Part shown: one piece after another, positions 40,677 through 47,022 of the stretch | Numbering within the stretch: position 1 is the stretch's first letter | Layout: the number at the start of each line of letters is the position of its first letter | Assembly: GCA_016710745.1 (NCBI GenBank) | Contig: JADJVB010000010.1 | Coordinates: 744,001 to 808,000, forward strand | DNA length: 64,000 bases | From: Chitinophagaceae bacterium | GTDB taxonomy: Bacteria > Bacteroidota > Bacteroidia > Chitinophagales > Chitinophagaceae | Reading direction: 5' to 3' | Notes under the pieces: generated by a model | Told to the model about the DNA's origin: nothing | The model's input: only the letters and a program-made list of their open reading frames with translations | Databases searched by the model: none | Position numbers and translations under genes: made by a program

Positions 40677-41648
40677 ATGAAACACAAAATAAAAATATCA
40701 AACCGACTGCTTGTTTTTTCAGTGTGTCTGTTTAGTTTTCTGATGCTGTTTGGGTTGATAGCCCATGCGCAGGATGAGAAAACCCCAGCTGTTGAAAAGA
40801 AAGCCAAGGCCAAACCGGTAAAAAATACATTTCAAAGTGTATGGATCATCGATAACCAAACAGTTTTGGTACCGGTTAAAAAAACACTGGAAATGGATAT
40901 CATGCACCGGTTTGGATCCATTCAAAAAGGGTATAAAGATTTCTGGGGATTATTTGCGTCCTCCAATATACGGCTGGGTGTGAGTTATGTACCCATCAAT
41001 AAATTACAGCTGGGTATAGGCATTACTAAAAGAAATATGATCTGGGATGGTAGTGCCAAATATTCCATCATCACCCAAACACCGCATAAGTATCCGGTTA
41101 GTGTGAGTTTTTATACCAACATGGCCTATGATACGCGTAAAGATGAGGATGGCACTATTTTTAAGTACGAGTCTCAACGATTCTCTTTCTTTCATCAATT
41201 GCTTATAGCCAGGAAGATAACCGATAAATTATCCGTGCAGGTGGCACCAAGCCTGTCGCACCAAAACGGGGTGAACGGGTATTTTACAAAAAATGACAGT
41301 ACCGGCACTGAAATATATAAAGAGATGAAGTTTGATCATTTTGCCATTGCTTTGTCTGCCAGGTATAAACTTACCAATGTGATATCCGTTATGGTCAACT
41401 ATGATCAACCGTTAACCAAGCATGCTTCCAATAACCCAAATCCAAATTTATCCTTTGGGTTAGAGATGAATACAAGCAGTCACTCATTCCAGATATTTGC
41501 AGGCAACTTTTATAACCTGGTGCCACAGCAAAATAATCTGTATAATAACTACAATCCGTTCACGTATACCGATAAGGTAACTAATACAGAAGTGAGAGGA
41601 GGTAATTTCGTGATCGGGTTTAATATAACCCGGCTTTGGAATTATTAA
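40677..41648 (+). CDS. DUF5777 family outer-membrane beta-barrel protein (copy 2)
   Basis: A 323-residue protein from the ATG at 40677. The GTG at 40656 adds seven residues with no support. Signal peptide to A-H-A-Q (about 32), a lysine-rich linker, then the same strand order as the copy at 32682-33596: a T-L-E-M-D-I-M-H-R-F-G start, G-I-G-I-T-K-R-N, H-Q-L-L-I-A-R-K and the final F-V-I-G-F-N-I-T-R strand. A strong terminator follows at 41692. Its partnership with a CX4CH lipoprotein repeats the arrangement of the first copy. Confidence 0.8.
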   Translation: MKHKIKISNRLLVFSVCLFSFLMLFGLIAHAQDEKTPAVEKKAKAKPVKNTFQSVWIIDNQTVLVPVKKTLEMDIMHRFGSIQKGYKDFWGLFASSNIRLGVSYVPINKLQLGIGITKRNMIWDGSAKYSIITQTPHKYPVSVSFYTNMAYDTRKDEDGTIFKYESQRFSFFHQLLIARKITDKLSVQVAPSLSHQNGVNGYFTKNDSTGTEIYKEMKFDHFAIALSARYKLTNVISVMVNYDQPLTKHASNNPNPNLSFGLEMNTSSHSFQIFAGNFYNLVPQQNNLYNNYNPFTYTDKVTNTEVRGGNFVIGFNITRLWNY

Positions 41649-41691
41649 TCATATTGCAAAACTGAACCCAAAGAAGAGTAACAGTTATATC

Positions 41692-41730
41692 AAAGGCCTT
41701 TGAAAGTAAAATATTCAGGGGCTTTTTTTT
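41692..41730 (+). terminator. Terminator after the YceI/CX4CH/DUF5777 operon
   Basis: AAAG and CTTT close the stem, followed by a bulged G and CCTTTGAA pairing with TTCAGGGG through two G-U pairs. Eight T bases follow (41723-41730). Confidence 0.7.
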
Positions 41731-41771
41731 GGTTTGTTCTTACCACTTAATAATATTTTATAGTTTTATAA

Positions 41772-42296
41772 ATGGGCATGAACGGAATTAAGATAATAAG
41801 ATCAATATGCTTCCCGGGCTTACTATTGCTTATGCTGTTGACGAGCTTGCAATGCAGTAATGATCCCGGTAAAGAAAAGAAAACCGACGGTAAATCAGCT
41901 GTGTCAGCAAAGAAGAAGGTAAAACCGGCATCATTATTCAAAGACACATTGCTAATAAGCGAAAAGGCTGCTGTGTTTTATCATCCCGATTCTGTGCAAC
42001 TTGAAAAATTCGAAACGTTAAGTCCTAAAAATGAATATGAAACGGTTACCCATGAAAGTTTTTTTCAAATGCGAAATGCCAGAATAGTTTTAAAGAAATA
42101 TTGGCCAAAGGTCAGAATCGTTGAAGCCAAAGAGATCCGTTACCTGTTATTTCTCAAAGCTGACCATACCAAAATGCTAATTGATCTGGATACCAATCCG
42201 AATATGTACGGATTATATTTGTTTACGCCTGGCAAAGAACCTGAGTTCGTAGATATGATGAATATTGAAACAGCCCTGGGATTTTATTTTGAATAG
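41772..42296 (+). CDS. Lipoprotein of unknown function
   Basis: A 174-residue lipoprotein with lipobox T-S-L-Q-C-S near residue 27, a lysine-rich spacer (about 33-52), then a compact alpha/beta domain of about 120 residues with no recognisable motif. Two starts are possible, ATG 41772 and ATG 41778, and they differ by two residues. It stands alone between the terminator of the DUF5777 operon and the DsrO/NrfD module and reads in the same direction. It may belong to the same envelope system, but this is only positional. Confidence 0.68.
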   Translation: MGMNGIKIIRSICFPGLLLLMLLTSLQCSNDPGKEKKTDGKSAVSAKKKVKPASLFKDTLLISEKAAVFYHPDSVQLEKFETLSPKNEYETVTHESFFQMRNARIVLKKYWPKVRIVEAKEIRYLLFLKADHTKMLIDLDTNPNMYGLYLFTPGKEPEFVDMMNIETALGFYFE

Positions 42297-42511
42297 AAGG
42301 CGATTACGTCCTTGTCTTTATGTTCAAACTTACCGTTTCCCCCAGATTAGTTGATGTTATACGTTGAAGAAAGCTGGAAAACCAGTTTTTCACTCATGCA
42401 GTTATATACCTGTAATCAACTGATATATCTCAGTTTTCTTTTTGATAATTATCATATTATGCCCGAATCTTAACTAATACATTGCATTATAATTCAAAAA
42501 AGTTTACAAAT

Positions 42512-42742
42512 ATGAGTGATACCAATAAACCAAAAAACGGAAATCGCAGGTGGTTTTTATCCCTTTTCAATTCTGCAGAAACTCAACCCTCCACTTCAAA
42601 CAAAATTAAAATGCTGACGGCCGACGGTAAACTCGTTGAGGTTGATAAAGCTATTGTTGAAGCGGCCTCTACGAAACAAAAATCCACCAACCGGGAGATC
42701 TACGACTGGATGGACAATCCGTCAAAAGAAAAAAATATTTGA
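42512..42742 (+). CDS. Small protein related to the N-terminal part of the DsrO-like ferredoxin
   Basis: A 76-residue protein from the ATG at 42512; an in-frame TTG at 42482 is less likely. Near the N-terminus N-R-R-W-F-L-S-L-F resembles a twin-arginine signal, but it is followed by a polar stretch rather than a long hydrophobic helix, so export is uncertain. Residues 36-49 read K-I-K-M-L-T-A-D-G-K-L-V-E-V. The same pattern, K-V-R-L-L-S-P-D-G-E-I-V-E-I, occurs after the signal of the next gene. This suggests a partial duplication or a shared docking segment. It is 21 bp upstream of the ferredoxin gene. Confidence 0.7.
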   Translation: MSDTNKPKNGNRRWFLSLFNSAETQPSTSNKIKMLTADGKLVEVDKAIVEAASTKQKSTNREIYDWMDNPSKEKNI

Positions 42743-42763
42743 TCTTTTCAAAACAACTGTAAT

Positions 42764-43732
42764 ATGAAAGAGCAAGAAGAAAATAATGGCAATAGTCGCC
42801 GGGGTTTTATCAGGAATGTAGCGATCGCTACGGTTGCTACAGCAGCCTGTGGCAGTTTGTCCTGTTCCTGCAAATCCAAAACGGATGTAGCGGTTACCAA
42901 CAAAAAAGTAAGGCTGCTATCACCCGACGGTGAAATCGTTGAAATAGATTCGGCCTATTTAAACCACGATGAGCACATGGCTATCGTATCCAAACTGGAA
43001 GCCAGGGAGGGAATGGCCGGTAAGAAATTTGTAATGGTTGTTGACCTTTCCAGGTGTAAGAATGCACGTAAATGTGTAAGCGCCTGCCAAAAGTGGCATT
43101 ATCGCCCTGAGGAAATGGAATGGTTGACCGTAAAATTAATGAAAGACAGTGAAGAGGGGGCACCCTATTGGTTCCCCAAACAATGTTTTCATTGCGATAA
43201 TCCGCCTTGTGTAAAAGTTTGTCCGGTAGATGCCACGTTTAAAAGAGATGACGGTCTGGTGCTGATTGATAATGACCGTTGTATTGGCTGTAAATTTTGT
43301 ATGGCTGCCTGCCCATATTCCACCAGGGTATTTAACTGGGAAGAACCTCACCAACCCTTCGATATAAAAGGACTGGTTTCCAACCCCGAAACAAATATAC
43401 CTGCCCGGATCGGTACTGTTGAGAAATGTGATTTTTGTCCGGACCGCTCAAGAGAAGGTTTATTGCCTCCTTGTGTAGAAGCCTGCCCTAATGGTGTATT
43501 CTATTTTGGCGATGAGAATGAGGATACCGTTAGTAATGGCGATGAAACTATCAGTTTCAAACAATTGATAAAAGACCGTGCCGCCTATCGTTTCCAGGAA
43601 GAACTGGGCACCAAACCAAGGGTATATTACCTGCCACCGAAAGACAGACAATTTCCGGTGGAAAGAGGTTATGATGATCTTCCAGAAAAATTGAAAGACA
43701 GGTTTAAAGGAATACTGGAGCAAAAGAGTTGA
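42764..43732 (+). CDS. DsrO/NrfC-like 4Fe-4S ferredoxin subunit with twin-arginine signal
   Basis: A 322-residue protein. The N-terminus carries S-R-R-G-F-I-R and a hydrophobic stretch, a twin-arginine export signal for a folded Fe-S protein, followed by a Cys-rich end that could also be lipidated. The body has the cysteine groups for four [4Fe-4S] clusters: C-x4-C-x3-C near the start, C-x2-C-x4-C-x3-C with H-C-D-N-P-P-C, C-I-G-C-K-F-C-M-A-A-C-P, and C-D-F-C with a late C-V-E-A-C-P. This is the DsrO/NrfC/PsrB plan. It should sit on the periplasmic face and pass electrons between the NrfD subunit encoded next and a partner. No molybdopterin subunit is encoded nearby. Confidence 0.9.
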   Translation: MKEQEENNGNSRRGFIRNVAIATVATAACGSLSCSCKSKTDVAVTNKKVRLLSPDGEIVEIDSAYLNHDEHMAIVSKLEAREGMAGKKFVMVVDLSRCKNARKCVSACQKWHYRPEEMEWLTVKLMKDSEEGAPYWFPKQCFHCDNPPCVKVCPVDATFKRDDGLVLIDNDRCIGCKFCMAACPYSTRVFNWEEPHQPFDIKGLVSNPETNIPARIGTVEKCDFCPDRSREGLLPPCVEACPNGVFYFGDENEDTVSNGDETISFKQLIKDRAAYRFQEELGTKPRVYYLPPKDRQFPVERGYDDLPEKLKDRFKGILEQKS

Positions 43733-43775
43733 TTAAAGCAGCAATTATTTTAATAATTAATGAACACTAATAATC

Positions 43776-45131
43776 ATGGAACTCAATACATATCAAAAGA
43801 TAATATTCGAAAAGCAACGTCCGGTAATTGAAAAATTTGGGATAAAAAACTGGGGTTGGACGATCTTTTACCTTTTGTGGATCGGGGTTGGCGGATATGC
43901 CCTCTATCTGCAAATTGCCGAAGGACATGAGGTTACCGGCATGCGCGACAATGTGGTTTGGGGTTTGTACATTGCCAACTTTATTTTCTTTATCGGTATC
44001 AGTTATGCAGGAGCCGTTATTTCCGGGATACTCCATATCCTTCAGGTAGAATGGCGTAAGCCCATCATACGAATTGCAGAAATGATCACTGTTATAGCTA
44101 CCATTATTGGTCCGATATTCATTTTATTATGCATAGGCAGGCTTGACAGACTGCATCATCTTTTTATTTATCCGCGGTTGCAATCGCCGATCACCTGGGA
44201 TGTACTGGCCATCGGAACTTATTTTGCCGGTAGTGTTATTTTTCTTTACCTGGCTTTAATAAAAGATTTTGCGATCTACCGGGATGCGAAATTAAACATA
44301 CCTAAATGGAGGCAGAAATTGTATAAGATCCTGGCTATCGGATACAGGGGCACACCCAGCCAAAAACGGCATATAAAAATTTCCACCAACCTGATGGCGA
44401 TCATGATCGTTCCTTTGGCCATTATTGTTCACTCTGTGCTTTCCTGGATATTTGGAATGACGCTGCGGCCGGGCTGGCATAGTACGATCTTTGGTCCTTA
44501 TTTTGTATTGGCTGCTATCTACTCGGGCACGGGTGTACTCATTATGGCCATGTGGGTTTATCGGAAAATATACAAACTCGACAGCTATCTTACTGATAAA
44601 CATTTTGTATACCTGGGGTATATCATGATGATTCTGGGCGCAGGCTATGGTTATTTTACTTTTTCGGAATACCTGACAGATTGGTTTGCGTCGGAAAAAT
44701 GGACAAGCGAGGTGATCTCAAAACTATTCAGTATGCAGGAATATGGCTGGTGGTTCCTGTTTGCCAACGTGGCCGGAATTTTACTCCCGATCGTTATCGT
44801 TGCCATTCCGAAAACCCGAACGCCAAACTGGATAGCCATGGCTTCGTTTTTTATGGTGATCGCTTTGTGGATTAAACGGTACCTGATCATCGTACCCACT
44901 TTAGAAAGTCCTTTATTACCGATGCAGGATACCCGGATGGAATATGTTAAATACTCTGCAACCTGGGTTGAATGGGCACTTACTTTGGCTGGTGTTGCCA
45001 CTTTCTTCTTATTTTTTACACTGATGTCGAAATTCATGACGGTTATTCCGATCTCGGAATTTGGCGATAAGGAAAAGGCTGTGGCTCCTTCAAAAGAAAA
45101 TTTACCGGAAACTGAAATTGCTCCTGCTTAA
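43776..45131 (+). CDS. NrfD/PsrC-like quinone-interacting membrane subunit
   Basis: A 451-residue protein with ten predicted transmembrane helices, the larger type of NrfD fold found in DsrP, HybB and alternative complex III ActC/ActF. NrfD proteins oxidise or reduce menaquinone and exchange electrons with a periplasmic Fe-S subunit, here the ferredoxin encoded 43 bp upstream. Charged residues within helices 2-5 (for example R-I-A-E-M-I and H-S-V-L-S-W) are of the kind that form the quinone site. A short Glu/Pro-rich tail ends the protein. It is followed after 11 bp by a two-helix envelope protein. Confidence 0.9.
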   Translation: MELNTYQKIIFEKQRPVIEKFGIKNWGWTIFYLLWIGVGGYALYLQIAEGHEVTGMRDNVVWGLYIANFIFFIGISYAGAVISGILHILQVEWRKPIIRIAEMITVIATIIGPIFILLCIGRLDRLHHLFIYPRLQSPITWDVLAIGTYFAGSVIFLYLALIKDFAIYRDAKLNIPKWRQKLYKILAIGYRGTPSQKRHIKISTNLMAIMIVPLAIIVHSVLSWIFGMTLRPGWHSTIFGPYFVLAAIYSGTGVLIMAMWVYRKIYKLDSYLTDKHFVYLGYIMMILGAGYGYFTFSEYLTDWFASEKWTSEVISKLFSMQEYGWWFLFANVAGILLPIVIVAIPKTRTPNWIAMASFFMVIALWIKRYLIIVPTLESPLLPMQDTRMEYVKYSATWVEWALTLAGVATFFLFFTLMSKFMTVIPISEFGDKEKAVAPSKENLPETEIAPA

Positions 45132-45142
45132 AAAAATAGTTT

Positions 45143-46093
45143 ATGAAACATGTATCAATATATTTCAAAAAAATAAGGCAACAGAAGCTGCTGTTTGTTT
45201 TCCTGTTTGTGTCGTTAATGATGCCCTTCGGGCTGATAGCACAAACAGACAGTGCAGCAAGTAAAGAAGAAGTTGTTGCAGAAGAGAAAGAAATGATTTC
45301 TCCTTCGTTAGATCTTATTGTAGTTCAAAAAGGCGACAATAGTATTGATCTGAAGGTAGCTATTCAAGCCAAGGTTGATAAGGTATTTCACAAATTACCC
45401 CTGTTGAAAGTCAGTTTTTTGCAGGTAATCGGCGATGAAGAAAAAGAGATCGGATCCATGATCACCGATCGGGCAGGCAAGGCAGTATTTACCTGTAAAC
45501 CCAATGCTGTTGTAGCCGACAATGAAGGAAAAATAAATTTTAAAGCGGTATTTGCGGGTAATAAATCGATGGATCCGGCGGATGCTGCGGTTACCATTAA
45601 AAGGGCCCGTATTGAACTAACACCGGTTAAAGAAGACTCTGTGTATACTGTCCAGCTTAAACTGGTGGATGTTGGATCCGGTAAAGAGATTCCTGTGCCG
45701 GAAACTGATTTGGGCGTTTTTGTGAAGCGACTTTTTAAACCATTGAAGATCGGAACCGCTACTACTGATGAAAACGGTGAAGCATCTGTAGAAATAGCCA
45801 GCAAACTTCCGGGTAATGCAAAAGGTGATATTACCTTGATAGCCAAACTGGACGAAAGCGAGTTATATGGAAATCTGGAAACAAGTACAGTGGTTAATTG
45901 GGGGGTACCGGTTTCTGATGTTGTACAGGCAGCACCGAGGGCGCTTTGGAGTGCCCATCCACCTATATGGATGATGGTAACTTTTGTTGTACTGATGACC
46001 GTGGTATGGGGTCATTATATTGTAATCATTTTTGAACTGTTCAGGTTACGGAAAGAGGAACCTCACCCAAAGCCTGAACTAACGAACACTTAA
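45143..46093 (+). CDS. Membrane-anchored protein with two Ig-like domains
   Basis: A 316-residue protein. The N-terminal hydrophobic segment (about 16-34, ending L-I-A-Q) is a signal peptide or anchor. Residues 50-260 look like two transthyretin/Ig-like beta sandwiches with the repeated pattern T-D-R-A-G-K-A-V-F and T-D-E-N-G-E-A-S-V. A transmembrane helix (about 270-295) and a short charged tail end it. It lies between NrfD and cytochrome c genes with small gaps, so it is likely a structural subunit of this electron-transfer complex. I do not recognise a named family. Confidence 0.7.
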   Translation: MKHVSIYFKKIRQQKLLFVFLFVSLMMPFGLIAQTDSAASKEEVVAEEKEMISPSLDLIVVQKGDNSIDLKVAIQAKVDKVFHKLPLLKVSFLQVIGDEEKEIGSMITDRAGKAVFTCKPNAVVADNEGKINFKAVFAGNKSMDPADAAVTIKRARIELTPVKEDSVYTVQLKLVDVGSGKEIPVPETDLGVFVKRLFKPLKIGTATTDENGEASVEIASKLPGNAKGDITLIAKLDESELYGNLETSTVVNWGVPVSDVVQAAPRALWSAHPPIWMMVTFVVLMTVVWGHYIVIIFELFRLRKEEPHPKPELTNT

Positions 46094-46116
46094 CAAAAAT
46101 AATTGTCATAAAATTG

Positions 46117-46124
46117 TAAATTTG
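46117..46124 (+). promoter_or_regulatory. Candidate -7 element for the cytochrome c gene
   Basis: TAAATTTG is an exact TAnnTTTG, 35 bp before the ATG at 46159. No well-spaced -33 element was found. It would allow extra expression of the cytochrome apart from the operon. Confidence 0.4.
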
Positions 46125-46158
46125 TATCTGATTGTTTAATTAATTAAAACCAATAAAA

Positions 46159-46560
46159 ATGAAAAAAAAGATATCAGTGTTATTTGCCGGATTATTTGCG
46201 ATCGCTTTACTGGCTTTTGTTCCGCATAGTACAATGCAGGATACATGGAAAGTTCCCGATGCGGCTAAAAATAAGGTGAACCCGTTAAAAGGTGATGCCG
46301 CTTCAATCTCTACCGGAAAATCATTGTACACTACGCATTGTAAATCATGCCATGGCACCAAAGGAAAGGGTGATGGATCTAAAGCCTCTCAGTTGGATAC
46401 AGAATGCGGAGATTTTACAAAAGATCTTGCAGGTCAAACCGACGGTGCGCTGTTTTATAAAACCTATGAGGGAAGAAAAGATATGCCTTCCTTTAAGAAA
46501 AAAATACCAGATGCCGATGATATTTGGGCCGTTGTGAATTACATGAGAACGCTAAAGTAA
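46159..46560 (+). CDS. Mono-haem cytochrome c
   Basis: A 133-residue exported protein with signal peptide and a class I cytochrome c domain. The haem site is C-K-S-C-H-G-T-K-G-K-G-D-G (a standard C-x2-C-H), and the distal methionine is in R-K-D-M-P-S-F. The closing helix is I-W-A-V-V-N-Y-M-R-T-L. It ends the DsrO/NrfD module and is the likely periplasmic electron carrier to or from it. It is the only classical CxxCH protein in the region, in contrast to the CX4CH lipoproteins nearby. Confidence 0.93.
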   Translation: MKKKISVLFAGLFAIALLAFVPHSTMQDTWKVPDAAKNKVNPLKGDAASISTGKSLYTTHCKSCHGTKGKGDGSKASQLDTECGDFTKDLAGQTDGALFYKTYEGRKDMPSFKKKIPDADDIWAVVNYMRTLK

Positions 46561-46584
46561 CAGTTGAAAGAAAAATAAAACGAT

Positions 46585-46617
46585 AAAGAAGCTGCTTTTT
46601 AAGCAGCTTCTTTTATT
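46585..46617 (+). terminator. Terminator of the cytochrome c / NrfD module
   Basis: AAAGAAGCTGCTT (46585-46597) pairs perfectly with AAGCAGCTTCTTT (46601-46613) around TTT and is followed by further T residues. It lies 24 bp after the stop codon. Confidence 0.9.
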
Positions 46618-46667
46618 TTGAGATAGCAATATCTTCACTAATTGACAAATTACTGTTTTTTCTCTTC

Positions 46668-46912
46668 ATGTTAACCGTCATGAATTCCTGTTACTCGCTC
46701 AGGTATGTGTACTCCCCGGCAGCAACCATTGTACCGTTATTTACTAAAAAAGGCGATGTTAAATTAGCAGCTTATTATTCGAATGCAAGTCTCGGGGGCA
46801 GGGAGGGTTATCTTTTTTAATGGCCCGTGACTATATTGACTACTGTAAATTTAACTTTTCCATAGGCACCTGGGTTGATATAGGGGCATTATTTGCTAAA
46901 AGCAAGGAGTAA
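46668..46912 (+). pseudogene. Remnant of a small Bacteroidota lipoprotein gene
   Basis: A 50-codon open stretch (46668-46820) reads C-Y-S-L-R-Y-V-Y-S-P-A-A and then V-P-L-F-T-K-K-G-D-V-K-L-A. This resembles the start of a Bacteroidota lipoprotein family with the pattern P-x-x-x-N-V-P-x-x-x-x-K-G-(D/E). It breaks off at a stop. A second piece in another frame ends near 46912 (T-W-V-D-I-G-A-L-F-A-K-S-K-E). Most of the middle is missing. The rest of 46561-47022 holds only a terminator and a promoter candidate. Confidence 0.5.
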
Positions 46913-46954
46913 TCCATTAAATGCTGTTTTTCTTTTTTTCCAGTCTTTAATCAG

Positions 46955-46962
46955 TAATTTTG
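46955..46962 (+). promoter_or_regulatory. Candidate -7 element upstream of icmF
   Basis: TAATTTTG is an exact TAnnTTTG, 60 bp before the icmF ATG. The upstream -33 element is not clear. Confidence 0.35.
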
Positions 46963-47022
46963 CTATTCGATTGTATTGCTTTAGACCAATGGTAAAGTAA
47001 AAAAAATAATTGCTGATTAATT

